This document shows positions 51,648-64,000 of a stretch of DNA of 64,000 bases, one piece after another (position 1 is the stretch's first letter; each line of letters starts with the position of its first letter). The DNA comes from Vicinamibacterales bacterium (GTDB lineage: Bacteria > Acidobacteriota > Vicinamibacteria > Vicinamibacterales > 2-12-FULL-66-21). The position numbers were made by a program, and so were the translations under genes. Location of the stretch: NCBI GenBank assembly GCA_035699745.1, contig DASSPH010000018.1:1-64000 (forward strand), written 5' to 3'. The notes beneath the pieces were generated by a model that saw nothing but the letters and a program-made list of their open reading frames with translations, was not told the DNA's origin and ran no database searches.

Positions 51648-52352
51648 ATGTCGGCGGCGGCCCTCCTCATCGCAGCAGAAAATCTCATGCCCGCCCTCCG
51701 CGACCGGATCAAGGTCGACGGAGAGATCCTGACGTTCCCCGACACCGAACCGATTCAGGCGCTGCAGACGATCATGGAGCAGCAGCCGGCCCTGGTCGTG
51801 CTCGAGCGGCTGTTCGCCGCGACGCCTCGCGGCGCCGCGCTGGTGAACCGGATCAAGAGCGATCCGCAGCTCGCGCACACCGAGGTGCGCGTGATGTCGC
51901 ATACCGGCGACTACACCCGGCAGGTCGTCAAGCCGACGGCGACGAAGACGCCGGCGCCCGCCGCGGCGTCGGGCGGCGTCGCGCCGCAGGCCGGCGGCGC
52001 CGTCGCCACCGAAGAACCGCCGCGAGCGCTCGACTGGCACGGCACGCGCCGCGCGCCGCGCTTCCGCGTCCGCGACGGGGTCGAAGTGCAGCTCGATGGC
52101 AACCCGGCGGCGGTGGTGGATCTGTCGGTGGTCGGCGCGCAGGTGATCTCGCCGACCGTGCTGCGCCCGAACCAGAAGGTGCGAATCACGCTGCCGAACG
52201 AAGACTTCCTGCTCCGCTTCCGCGGCGCCGTGGCGTGGGCGAAGTTCGAGCTGCCGAAGTCCAGCAAGGCGCCGCAGTACCGCGCCGGGGTCGAGTTCAC
52301 CGACGCCGACGCCGCGGCCGTCGATTCGGTGATCAGCCGCAACCGCGCCTAG
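51648..52352 (+). CDS. PilZ-domain protein with receiver-like N-terminus
   Basis: This 234-residue protein has an N-terminal domain of about 85 residues with alternating strands and helices reminiscent of a response-regulator receiver (AALLIAAENLMPALRDRI, PALVVLERLFAATPRGAALV), but no clear phosphoacceptor Asp. An alanine/proline-rich linker leads to a PilZ domain with RRAPRFRVRDG (the RxxxR c-di-GMP-binding arginines, from about residue 133) and DLSVVGAQVIS (the D/NxSxxG motif). It probably senses c-di-GMP to control motility, surface polysaccharide or another output. No operon partner lies beside it. Confidence 0.87.
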   Translation: MSAAALLIAAENLMPALRDRIKVDGEILTFPDTEPIQALQTIMEQQPALVVLERLFAATPRGAALVNRIKSDPQLAHTEVRVMSHTGDYTRQVVKPTATKTPAPAAASGGVAPQAGGAVATEEPPRALDWHGTRRAPRFRVRDGVEVQLDGNPAAVVDLSVVGAQVISPTVLRPNQKVRITLPNEDFLLRFRGAVAWAKFELPKSSKAPQYRAGVEFTDADAAAVDSVISRNRA

Positions 52353-52375
52353 CGACACCGCTCGCCTGCTCAGGA

Positions 52376-55239
<2,864 letters not shown>

Positions 55240-55242
55240 AGT

Positions 55243-55288
55243 TTTTTTCAAAAATCAATTTGACAACGCGCGCGTACGTTTCTAGATT
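55243..55288 (+). promoter_or_regulatory. Strong sigma70-like promoter with UP-like element for hutU
   Basis: TTGACA (55260-55265) and TAGATT (55283-55288) are separated by exactly 17 bases. The A/T-rich stretch immediately upstream (55243-55259, a T7 run and an A5 run) resembles an UP element and stands out against the GC-rich background. Initiation near 55295 would give a leader of about ten bases before the hutU start. Confidence 0.65.
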
Positions 55289-55306
55289 GCTAACCTTCCG
55301 CACGTG

Positions 55307-56997
<1,691 letters not shown>

Positions 56998-57001
<4 letters not shown>

Positions 57002-58188
57002 TGATTCCGGAGCGTCCGACGCTCGAGCGTCGCGTGCTCGGCGCGCTCGATGGGGCGAGCGGCAGCGGTCCGCGCATTCCCGTGATCCTCGGCGGCTGCG
57101 GCAGCGGCCGCACTTCACTGCTCCTCCGCCTCCGCGACCTGATCGGCCGCACGCAGGCGCAGTACGTCGACGTCGAGCGGATCGCGACCACGCCCGAGCG
57201 GTTCCTCGGCGCGCTGCGTGAGTCGTCGCCGTTCCCGACGCACCCGCACGCCCAGCAGGCGACGCAGCCGGGCGCGCGCGAAGCGTTCGACGCGGCGCTG
57301 GCGTTCCTCGACAGCGCCCGCGCGCCGGGACTCAGCCCGGCCACGTTCCTGCTCGACGAGTTCCTCGAGCTGCGGACGTTCGAGAGCTTCCCCGGCCTGC
57401 GCACGGTGCTGCGCGACATGATCGGCGTGCTCGCGGCGAGCGGCAACCGCTTCGTGCTGACCAGCCGGTACGCGGCGCGCGCCCAGCGGCTGCTGCGCGA
57501 CGCGCCGGCGCAGTTCGAGATCATCCACGTCGCGCCGCTGAGCACCGAAGAGGTCCGCGCGACGCTGCCCGGCGTGCACCACGACGATCACGTGCGCGGC
57601 GTGGCGGGCACCGAGGACGAGGTCGATCGCCAGCGCGACGAGCTGGCGCGTCTGGTTCAGGCGCTCTCGGACGGCCGCCCCGTCTACGCCCGCGCCATCG
57701 CCGAGGCGGCGACCGGCATGGGCCCGCGCGGCGCCGCCGATCCGATCAGCGCGCTGGCATCGCTGCTCTCGCCCGGCGGCCAGCTCGCGCAGAGCTGCCG
57801 GTTCTGCTACGAGCTGCGGCTGCACCGCGCCCGCGGCTACGGCGCGCTCAAAGCGATCCTCGAGGTGCTGGCCGGGCAGGAGCCGCTCACCCTGACGGAG
57901 ATCGCGCAGCGGCTCCGCCGCACGCCCGGCTCGACCAAGGACTATCTGTCGTGGCTGGAGGACGTCGATCTGATCGTCTCGAAGCAGAAGCGCTACAGCT
58001 TCGCCGATCCGATGCTGCGTCTCTGGGTCCGGCTGCATTGCCGCCCCGTGCCGCCGACCGAGGAGGAGGTGGCGCGCGAGCTGCTCGACTACGTGCAGTC
58101 GCGCCTGCCGCAGTCCGAGCCCGCTCTCGCCCTCGCCGCCGGACAGGCGGTGCCGGAGAAGAACTGGGGAATCATCGAGATCGACTAG
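56998..58188 (+). CDS. STAND-like AAA ATPase with winged-helix region
   Basis: This 396-residue protein has a P-loop [19 protein letters not shown] at about residues 31-49, a Walker B-like [13 protein letters not shown], and [19 protein letters not shown] at sensor position 1, similar to archaeal-type ATPase/STAND proteins. The C-terminal part has a winged-helix region ([21 protein letters not shown]) followed by a DUF234-like segment ([18 protein letters not shown]). Function is unknown. Its ATG overlaps the hutU stop, so it should be produced together with urocanate hydratase. It ends next to an octamer tandem repeat. Confidence 0.75.
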
Positions 58189-58232
58189 ATCGGGCGATCG
58201 GGCGATCGGGTGATCGGGCGATCGGGCGATCG
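58188..58232. repeat. Octamer tandem repeat GATCGGGC x5 at a convergent junction
   Basis: Five copies of GATCGGGC (one ending in T) and a partial sixth run from the last base of the ATPase gene to the end of the convergent RNase III gene. Each unit contains GATCGG, and the repeat fills the whole 45-base gap. Confidence 0.85.
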
Positions 58233-58233
58233 C

Positions 58234-59187
58234 TCAGGCCGTGAGTTTCTCCAGCGCCGCGCGCGCGGCGGATTGCGCCGCTTCCTTCTTACTGCGCCCT
58301 TCCGCCTGCGCCAGCGGCTGCCCTTCCACGACCACTTCGACGACGAAGCTCTTGCGGTGATCGGGGCCCAGCTCGCCGGTCAGGCGGTAGGCGGGCAGGC
58401 CGCGGCCTTGTGACTGCAGGAATTCCTGCAGCGCCGACTTCCAGTCGTCGGTGAATGCCGCCGCCGCGCCGGTGCGCTTCGCTTCCTGGACCAGTTCGCT
58501 GAACTGCGACTCGATGAACCGCTGCGCCGGTTCGATGCCGCCGTCCAGGTAGATGGCGGCGATCAACGCCTCGTAGCAATCGGCAATCAGCGCCCCCTTG
58601 CGGCGGCCGCCCGTCTTCTCTTCACCGCGCCCGAGAATCAGGAACTCGCCGAGGTCGAGCTTCGCCGCGAGACGCGCGAGCGAGGCCGCCGAGACCAGGG
58701 ACGCCTTCAGCTTCGACTTCTGCCCCTCGTTGTGGTGCGGGAACTCGCGGAACAGCATGGCCGCGATGACGAAGCCGAGAATCGAATCGCCGAGGAACTC
58801 CATCGATTCGTTGTCGAACACGCCGCCGCTCGCGTCCTCGTGGACGCGGGACCGGTGCGTCAGCGCGTGCTCGAGCAGGCCGCGATCCTTGAAGCGGTAG
58901 CCCAGCTTCCGCTCGAGCGGCTCCAGTTCGGAGCCGAACGGCACCACCCGCCCGCCGGCCACGTCGTCGCGGTGACTCTCGATGATCCTGAGCGCCGCCG
59001 CCGCGTCGGACGGGCTGACGGCGACGCGGCGCTCCCACGCCTGGTCGTTCAGCGCCAGCGGGAACACGGTGCGCGAGTTGTCGCTGAGCAGCGCCGACGG
59101 GATGTCGTGCGTCTCCAGCAGCCCGCGGATCACGTTGGCTTCGATTTCCGACGGGGTCCGGAAGATGACCACCAGATCGTTGTTCAT
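58234..59187 (-). CDS. rnc: DUF2007-RNase III fusion protein
   Basis: This 317-residue protein ends with a standard RNase III. The catalytic domain runs from about residue 85 (ERKLGYRFKDRGLLEHALTH, with the signature NESMEFLGDSILGFVIA), and a double-stranded-RNA-binding domain from about 245 (DWKSALQEFLQSQGRG, AEGRSKKEAAQSAARAALE). The first 75 residues form an extra domain, DLVVIFRTPSEIEANVIRGL through ALRIIESHRDD, that matches the small DUF2007 signal-transducing-like family. RNase III processes double-stranded RNA, including rRNA precursors. The gene follows the SpoIIE-type phosphatase by seven bases in one operon. The ATG was chosen to start at the DUF2007 domain. Confidence 0.9.
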   Translation of the reverse strand: MNNDLVVIFRTPSEIEANVIRGLLETHDIPSALLSDNSRTVFPLALNDQAWERRVAVSPSDAAAALRIIESHRDDVAGGRVVPFGSELEPLERKLGYRFKDRGLLEHALTHRSRVHEDASGGVFDNESMEFLGDSILGFVIAAMLFREFPHHNEGQKSKLKASLVSAASLARLAAKLDLGEFLILGRGEEKTGGRRKGALIADCYEALIAAIYLDGGIEPAQRFIESQFSELVQEAKRTGAAAAFTDDWKSALQEFLQSQGRGLPAYRLTGELGPDHRKSFVVEVVVEGQPLAQAEGRSKKEAAQSAARAALEKLTA

Positions 59188-59194
59188 GCCGCGC

Positions 59195-61282
59195 TCACAC
59201 CGCCAGCCTGGCCGTGCTGACGAACGCATCCTCGATCTTGATCAGGATCATCGTCATGTCGTCGTGCTGGTCGGCGGCGCCGACGAAGGACTCGATCTCG
59301 CGCAGGATCCGCTCGCGCAGGTCCGCGGTGTCGAGGTGGCCGTGCTCGCTGACCAGGCGGCTGAGGCGCGCGTCGCCGAACAGATCGCTCTGCGGGTTCA
59401 TCGCTTCGGTGATGCCGTCGGTGTAGAACACCAGCATGTCCCCCTTGCGCAGCGTGATGCGATCCTCCTCGAGCAGGTCCTGGAACTTCTCGTCGGCGCC
59501 GGGGATGCGCAGCCCCACGACCAGGCCGTTGGGCACCAGCACCTGCGCCTGGGCGTCCTCGTCGGCCGGCATGTACATCAGCGGCGTGTGGCCGGCCCGC
59601 GCGTAGGTCATCACCCCCGCGTCGAGATCGATGACCGCGTAGGTCATGGTGATGAAGCTGCGCGTGTCGAGGTTGGCCGAGATGATCCGGTTCACTTCGA
59701 TCAGCAGCTGGCGCGGCGACTGGTAGATCTGGCTGAGCGAGAGCATCAGCCCCTTCAGCTCCGCCATGTAGAGCGCCGCCGACGTTCCCTTGCCCGAGAC
59801 GTCCGCGATCAGCACGCCCAGCCGGCGCTCGCCGACCCGGAAGAAATCGTAGTAGTCGCCGCCGACTTCCCTCGCCGGGACGCAGAGCGCGGTGACGGCG
59901 ACGCCCGGGAAGTCGAGCGGTCCGCGGGGCAGCAGCGACATCTGGATCTGCCGCGCGATGCGCAGCTCTTCCTCGAGCCGCTTCTTCTCCGCCGCCGTCT
60001 GCAGCAGGTTCTCGATGCTGCCGGTCATCTGGTTGAACGAATCGGCCAGCTCGCCGAGCTGATCGCGCGACTCGATGTTGATGCGGTGGGTGAAGTCCCC
60101 CTGGCGGACGCGCTCGGTCCCCATGAACAGCTCGTGCACCGAGCTGGTGATCGATCGCGCCAGCGCCAGCCCCATCACCAGCGCGACCGCCTCGATGATC
60201 AGGAACATCACCCCGATCAGGAACAGCACGAAGAGCAGCGCGTCGGAGAGCTTCATGTTCCCCTGCACGAGCAGCGACTGCGCGCTCGACAGGTGCCGGT
60301 ACAGCTCGCCGAGCCGGTAGGTCAGCACCGCCGTGTCGCTCCGCACGGTGCCGGAATCCCATTCGTGCACGTCGATCTGCGCCAGGCTGCGCTCGAAGAG
60401 CACGGCGCGGTTGGTCTGGCCCGGCGTGCTGTTGACCGGCGTATTGGCGTCGCGCACGCGGGTGTCGTAGACGTTCTCGAGCCGCACGCCGGACGCCTGG
60501 TGCAGCCGGTGGGTGACTTGATCGTCCACCGGCACGTCGACCACCACCGCGCCGCCGGTCCCGCCGGCGACCTTGATCAGCGCCCGGACGATCAGCTCCT
60601 CTTCGCCGTCGGCGTCCTTGGCCGGCGCGCTGATCGATCCCGCGAAGCCGTCGCCGGTCAGCCACGCCGGGATCGATCGCGGCACCGGCGCGCGCCGCCA
60701 CGGCCCGACGGTCTTCACCGAGCCGTCGGTGCCCACGAAGGCGACCGAGATCGCCGGATACATGCCGGCGCGGATGCGATGCACGCGCTCGATGGTCTCG
60801 ACCGCCGACGCCGGGTTGCGGGTGATTTCCGTCGCCGCCGCCTGCGCGCTCAGCCGCGCGTTCTCGACGATCTGGTCGTAGCCGTCCTTGAACAGGTACG
60901 CGCTGACGTTCATGAACACGAGGCTGCCGGCGAACAGGAAGAAGACGAGGATCAGCAGCGACGGGATGACGCCGATGAAGATGTAGGAGAGGATCAGCTT
61001 CCGGCGCACGCGCCACAGCAGGCGGCGCTTGATCAGCACGAACAGGCGCCAGGCGAACATGCCGAGCGCGATCGCCAGCCCCAGCGTCGCGGCGCCGCTG
61101 AGCGCCCGCACCACGGCCGGCAGACGATCGGGATCCGCGCCGGTGAGCACGCGCCCCGTCGCGACGAGGAACTTCAAGACGGCGGCGCCGAGGAACAGGC
61201 GGCCGAACCATGTTGCGAACAGAAGGTCGCGCGGACTTGGCTGCGGCGCGGCGGCGGGCCGCGGACTGGGGCGTCGCGCCAT
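59195..61282 (-). CDS. Membrane-bound SpoIIE-type serine phosphatase with HAMP domain
   Basis: This 695-residue protein has four or five N-terminal hydrophobic segments around an extracytoplasmic region (about 130-340), a HAMP domain (SVHELFMGTERVRQGDFTHR, about 375-430), a coiled coil, and a C-terminal PP2C/SpoIIE phosphatase domain. Motifs are SLLPRGPLDFPGVAVTAL, EVGGDYYDFFRVGERRLGVL, IADVSGKGTSAALYMA and GDMLVFYTDGITEAMN, which include the acidic metal ligands. It should dephosphorylate a phosphoserine protein, perhaps an anti-sigma-antagonist, in response to an envelope signal (inference). It leads the operon with RNase III. Its start is 16 bases from a divergent gene. Confidence 0.92.
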   Translation of the reverse strand: MARRPSPRPAAAPQPSPRDLLFATWFGRLFLGAAVLKFLVATGRVLTGADPDRLPAVVRALSGAATLGLAIALGMFAWRLFVLIKRRLLWRVRRKLILSYIFIGVIPSLLILVFFLFAGSLVFMNVSAYLFKDGYDQIVENARLSAQAAATEITRNPASAVETIERVHRIRAGMYPAISVAFVGTDGSVKTVGPWRRAPVPRSIPAWLTGDGFAGSISAPAKDADGEEELIVRALIKVAGGTGGAVVVDVPVDDQVTHRLHQASGVRLENVYDTRVRDANTPVNSTPGQTNRAVLFERSLAQIDVHEWDSGTVRSDTAVLTYRLGELYRHLSSAQSLLVQGNMKLSDALLFVLFLIGVMFLIIEAVALVMGLALARSITSSVHELFMGTERVRQGDFTHRINIESRDQLGELADSFNQMTGSIENLLQTAAEKKRLEEELRIARQIQMSLLPRGPLDFPGVAVTALCVPAREVGGDYYDFFRVGERRLGVLIADVSGKGTSAALYMAELKGLMLSLSQIYQSPRQLLIEVNRIISANLDTRSFITMTYAVIDLDAGVMTYARAGHTPLMYMPADEDAQAQVLVPNGLVVGLRIPGADEKFQDLLEEDRITLRKGDMLVFYTDGITEAMNPQSDLFGDARLSRLVSEHGHLDTADLRERILREIESFVGAADQHDDMTMILIKIEDAFVSTARLAV

Positions 61283-61298
61283 GTGCGATTATTAGAGC

Positions 61299-62450
61299 AT
61301 GAAACTCCCGCCGGGCGCGCGCTTCCCGACCATCTGCATCCACGCTGGACAGACGCCCGACCCCGGCACCGGCGCCATCATCACGCCGATCTTCCAGACC
61401 TCCACGTACGTCCAGGAGGAGCTCGGCCGCCACAAGGGGTTCGAGTACGCGCGCACGCAGAATCCGACCCGCGCCGCGCTCGAGGCCAACCTCGCGGCGA
61501 TCGAAGGGGGCGCCGCGGCATTCGCGTTCGCCTCCGGCATGGCGGCGATCGACGCCATCACCACCCTGCTGGAAGCCGGCGACCACGTCGTCGTCACCGA
61601 CAACACCTACGGCGGCACGTTCCGTCTGTTCGACAAGGTGCTGACCCGCTACAAGCTCGAATTCACCTACGTCGACACGTCGAACCCGGATCTCGTCGAG
61701 CGGGCGATCCGCCCGAGCACGAAGATGCTGTTCGTCGAGACCCCCACGAACCCGGTGCTCCGCCTGACCGACATCGCCGCGACGGCCGCCGTCGCGCACC
61801 GCCACGGCCTGCGCCTGGTCGTCGACAACACCTTCGCGAGCCCCGCGGTCCAGCGTCCGATCGACCTCGGCGCCGACATCGTCACCCACAGCACGACCAA
61901 GTACCTGAACGGCCACAGCGACAGCGTCGGCGGCGTGGTGATCGCGACGCGGGAGGACGACGTCGCGTGGCTGCGGTTCGTGCAGAACGCCGCCGGAGCG
62001 ATCCTCAGCCCGTTCGACTCCTGGCTGGTCCTCCGCGGGACCAAGACGCTGATGGTACGGATGGCGCAGCACAACGCGAACGGCATGGCGCTCGCCGAGT
62101 TCCTGTCGACCCACCCGAAGGTGAAGCAGGTGATCTACCCGGGACTCGCCAGCCACCCGCAGCACGATCTCGCGAAGCGTCAGATGAAGGGCTTCGGGGG
62201 GATGGTCTCGTTCGACGTCGGCACGTTCGAGGCGGCGCGCAGCGTGTGCAATCGCGTGAAGCTGATGTCGCTCGCCGAGAGCCTCGGCGGCGTCGAGACG
62301 CTGATCAGCCACCCGGCGACGATGACCCACGCGTCAGTGCCGGCGGAACGGCGCGCGGCCATCGGCCTGACCGACAGCATGGTCCGGATTTCCGCAGGGA
62401 TCGAGGACGTCGCCGACCTGATCGAGGATCTCAGGCAGGCGCTGGACTAG
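61299..62450 (+). CDS. Cystathionine gamma-synthase/lyase-type PLP enzyme
   Basis: This 383-residue protein belongs to the Cys/Met metabolism PLP-dependent family. The N-terminal TICIHAGQTPDPGTGAIITP, the YARTQNPTRAALEANLAAIE segment, the Tyr/Arg-containing PLP region SGMAAIDAI and the cofactor lysine K201 in HSTTKYLNGHSD are all typical. The C-terminal ESLGGVETLISHPATMTHAS also fits. It may condense O-acyl-homoserine with cysteine or cleave cystathionine; the two cannot be separated here. It overlaps the convergent dedA-like gene by four bases. Confidence 0.93.
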   Translation: MKLPPGARFPTICIHAGQTPDPGTGAIITPIFQTSTYVQEELGRHKGFEYARTQNPTRAALEANLAAIEGGAAAFAFASGMAAIDAITTLLEAGDHVVVTDNTYGGTFRLFDKVLTRYKLEFTYVDTSNPDLVERAIRPSTKMLFVETPTNPVLRLTDIAATAAVAHRHGLRLVVDNTFASPAVQRPIDLGADIVTHSTTKYLNGHSDSVGGVVIATREDDVAWLRFVQNAAGAILSPFDSWLVLRGTKTLMVRMAQHNANGMALAEFLSTHPKVKQVIYPGLASHPQHDLAKRQMKGFGGMVSFDVGTFEAARSVCNRVKLMSLAESLGGVETLISHPATMTHASVPAERRAAIGLTDSMVRISAGIEDVADLIEDLRQALD

Positions 62451-63112
62451 CGCGGCCGGCGTGTCAGCCAGACGCGGATGACCTCGACGATCATCGGCAG
62501 CACCGAGACGAACACGATGCCGATCGTGATCAGCGAGAAGTTGTCGCGGACCACCGGGATGTTGCCGAACGTGAAGCCGGCGCCCATGCAGAGCCCCACC
62601 CACAGGAGCGCGCCGGTCACGTTATAGAAGGCGAACGCCGGGTAGTTCATCGCCCCGGCTCCCGCGACGAACGGCACGAAGGTCCGCACGATCGGCACGA
62701 ACCGGCCGAGCACCACCGCCTTGCCGCCGTAGCGCTCGAAGAACTCGTGCGCGCGCTGCAGGTGCGACCGGTTCAGCAGGCGGTGCGTCCAGTGCGCGGT
62801 ATCGGTGGCGCTGAACGCGCGGGGGCCGACGTAGCGGCCGGCCGCGTAGTTGACCGCGTCGCCCAGGATCGACGCCGCGATCAGCAGCCCGCCCGCGAGC
62901 CAGATGTTGAGCACCCCGGCTCCGGCCAGCGCGCCGGTCGCGAACAGCAGCGAGTCCCCGGGCAGAAACGGCGCCACCACCAGGCCGGTCTCCGCGAACA
63001 CGATCGCGAAGAGGAACCCGTAGACCCAGGTACCGTAAAGCTCGACGAACTCGAAGAGGTGCTTGTCGAAGTGGATGACGAAGTCGATTGCCTGTCGGAA
63101 AAAATCAATCAC
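62447..63112 (-). CDS. DedA-family membrane protein
   Basis: This 221-residue protein has a short amphipathic N-terminus and about five membrane segments. Family motifs are FAETGLVVAPFLPGDSLLFA near the start, GRFVPIVRTFVPFVAGAGAM with its conserved arginines, and NVTGALLWVGLCMGAGFTFG. DedA proteins are implicated in lipid-carrier (undecaprenyl phosphate) flipping and membrane homeostasis. The GTG start overlaps the stop of cutA by four bases (GTGA), so it is translated after CutA. Confidence 0.92.
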   Translation of the reverse strand: MIDFFRQAIDFVIHFDKHLFEFVELYGTWVYGFLFAIVFAETGLVVAPFLPGDSLLFATGALAGAGVLNIWLAGGLLIAASILGDAVNYAAGRYVGPRAFSATDTAHWTHRLLNRSHLQRAHEFFERYGGKAVVLGRFVPIVRTFVPFVAGAGAMNYPAFAFYNVTGALLWVGLCMGAGFTFGNIPVVRDNFSLITIGIVFVSVLPMIVEVIRVWLTRRPR

Positions 63113-63444
63113 GCTGTCGATGTCCGCGTGGCTTCGCCTATCCAGCGCAGGTAGGCCTCGTTGCCGTCCACGATCGGCAGGACGATGAATTCGGGCACGT
63201 CGTAGGGGTGCAGCTCGCGCACGCGCTGCCACAACGTGGCGACGCGCTCCCGCGACGTCTTGAGGAGAAGCTGCCGCTCGCTGTCGCGCTGTACGCGCCC
63301 TTCCCAGCGATACACGGACTCCATCACCGGCAGCAGATTGACGCACGCGGCGAGCTGCGCCTCGACCAGCGCCGTCGCGAAGGCGGCCGCATCCGCGTCC
63401 GCGGGGAGCGTGGTCAGGATCAGAACGTGCGGCGTATCGGTCAT
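63109..63444 (-). CDS. cutA: Divalent-cation tolerance protein CutA
   Basis: This 111-residue protein is a full-length CutA: LVEAQLAACVNLLPVMESVY, WEGRVQRDSERQLLLKTSRE and PYDVPEFIVLPIVDGNEAYL are diagnostic. CutA forms a trimer with a ferredoxin-like fold and has been linked to copper and other metal tolerance, but its biochemical role remains unclear. I used the ATG at MTDTPHVLIL because the upstream residues have no counterpart in the family. It is coupled to the dedA-like gene. Confidence 0.95.
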   Translation of the reverse strand: MTDTPHVLILTTLPADADAAAFATALVEAQLAACVNLLPVMESVYRWEGRVQRDSERQLLLKTSRERVATLWQRVRELHPYDVPEFIVLPIVDGNEAYLRWIGEATRTSTA

Positions 63445-63515
63445 CCGGTGGATTTTCGGTCTAATGGCCGGGATGCATCCGGCCGAAACTATTGTACAAA
63501 GGAACGCTCGTCGGC

Positions 63516-63920
63516 ATGGTCCAGGCTCCCTCCCCACCCCCACTCAGACGGAAGAAAGCGGTGCCCGCGGCGCCGCCGCCCTGGACCCCTCTGCGCGCGC
63601 GGCTGCTCAACTATGCGCTGGTGTTCGTCACCGTCGTCCTCGTGGTCGACGCGCTGGTCGGCGACAAGGGGCTCCTGGATACCATGCGGGCGCGGCGGCA
63701 GCACGCCGAGATCAGCGACGCCATCGGCCGGCTCAAGCAGGACAACGACAGGCTGCGGGAGGAGATCCGCCGCTACCGCGACGATCCCGCGGCGATCGAG
63801 GCCCTCGCCCGCGAGGAGCTGGGGCTGATGCGCGAGGGGGAGCTGCTGTTCATCGTCCGCGACGTGAAGCCGTTCGACAAGAACCAGGGCAAGCCCACGG
63901 ACGCCGCTCAGCGTAAGTAA
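63516..63920 (+). CDS. FtsB/DivIC-like septum formation protein
   Basis: This 134-residue protein has a basic, proline-rich cytoplasmic N-terminus (about 35 residues), one membrane segment (LLNYALVFVTVVLVVDALVG), a coiled coil (QHAEISDAIGRLKQDNDRLR) and the C-terminal ALAREELGLMREGELLFIV typical of FtsB/DivIC septum-formation initiators. Such proteins bridge FtsL and FtsQ in the divisome. A TATTGT box lies upstream. The last 13 bases overlap the 3' end of a minus-strand gene. Confidence 0.88.
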   Translation: MVQAPSPPPLRRKKAVPAAPPPWTPLRARLLNYALVFVTVVLVVDALVGDKGLLDTMRARRQHAEISDAIGRLKQDNDRLREEIRRYRDDPAAIEALAREELGLMREGELLFIVRDVKPFDKNQGKPTDAAQRK

Positions 63921-64000
63921 CCTCTCCCCTGCAGCGCCATCAGCAGCACCGCGGACGCGGTCCCATCCATCGTCGGCTCGTTCGTGGCGTAATCCTGCCA
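63908..64000 (-). CDS. 3' end of a gene continuing beyond the window
   Basis: The minus strand is open from the right edge to a TGA at 63908-63910 and encodes a C-terminus of 30 residues, containing QDYATNEPTMDGTASAVLLM and a final ALQGRGYLR. The TNEPTMDGTASA run recalls the C-termini of some alpha/alpha-barrel glycoside hydrolases, but the fragment is too short to assign. It overlaps the convergent FtsB-like gene by 13 bases. Confidence 0.5.
   Translation of the reverse strand, partial: WQDYATNEPTMDGTASAVLLMALQGRGYLR

Noticed and set aside
55240-55260. T7 run after hutH as an intrinsic terminator
   Set aside because: No GC-rich hairpin precedes it; the A/T-rich stretch fits better as an UP element of the hutU promoter.
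59184-62330. Minus-strand open frame of over 1,000 residues
   Set aside because: It is out of frame with the SpoIIE-type phosphatase and antisense to the PLP enzyme, both of which are clear genes.

Overview
The window is a GC-rich bacterial chromosome segment that most likely comes from the Acidobacteriota, probably the Vicinamibacteria. This is inferred from the gene mix and was not tested by phylogeny. The mix includes two long Oar-type TonB-dependent receptors with an N-terminal carboxypeptidase-regulatory-like domain, a VWFA-related secreted protein of the acidobacterial type, and a large MacB/FtsX-type permease. It also has a DUF1501/DUF1549-DUF1553 pair, a sulfatase-like/TPR/ASPIC-UnbV operon, and many Tat or Sec exported proteins. 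I see no prophage, insertion sequence, CRISPR array or rRNA. One tRNA-Glu(TTC) lies near the left edge.

Layout. 0-12.4 kb: tRNA-Glu, then mostly exported or membrane proteins (lysyl-oxidase family, ankyrin protein, SpoIID/LytB-like protein, GT-C-like membrane protein, dual-specificity-type phosphatase, secreted nitrilase with Ig and repeated lectin-like domains, small P-loop kinase). 12.4-21.8 kb: an exported phosphatase whose domain order looks circularly permuted, a four-gene minus-strand operon (NIPSNAP, cytochrome-c-like PSD1, DUF1501, NHL-type propeller), and a VWA protein. 21.8-39.1 kb: two TonB-dependent receptors (the second split by a one-base frameshift in a G run), a four-gene plus-strand operon (sulfatase-like-TPR, TPR, TPR, ASPIC/UnbV), a subtilisin-like protease ending in nine IVWG repeats, and small zinc-binding proteins. 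39.3-51.6 kb: AlkB-like oxygenase, permease, nucleotidyltransferase-like protein, LigD, aldo/keto reductase with a chlorite-dismutase-family protein, a scarred junction of two broken genes, YtxJ-like protein, ROK kinase, HAD hydrolase and geranylgeranyl-reductase-family protein. 51.6-64 kb: PilZ protein, purA, hutH, hutU with a translationally coupled ATPase, a DUF2007-RNase III fusion, SpoIIE-type phosphatase, a cystathionine gamma-synthase-like enzyme, DedA, CutA, an FtsB-like protein, and the 3' end of one more gene.

How genes work together. HutH and HutU are the first two steps of histidine degradation, and hutU has its own strong sigma70-like promoter. The RNase III and SpoIIE-type phosphatase genes form an operon, as do cutA and dedA (GTGA overlap), and the chlorite-dismutase-family and aldo/keto reductase genes (4-bp overlap). 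The four-gene operon at 25.3-32.3 kb is held together by short gaps and ATGA overlaps.

Two features run through the whole window. First, several very short divergent intergenic gaps hold one AT-rich island with TAnnnT hexamers 5-9 bases from the start codon, which suggests leaderless transcripts. Second, five convergent gene junctions carry short tandem repeats with a 7-, 8- or 9-base unit, each with a different sequence. The most novel single-gene observations are the permuted phosphatase, the IVWG-repeat protease and the DUF2007-RNase III fusion.
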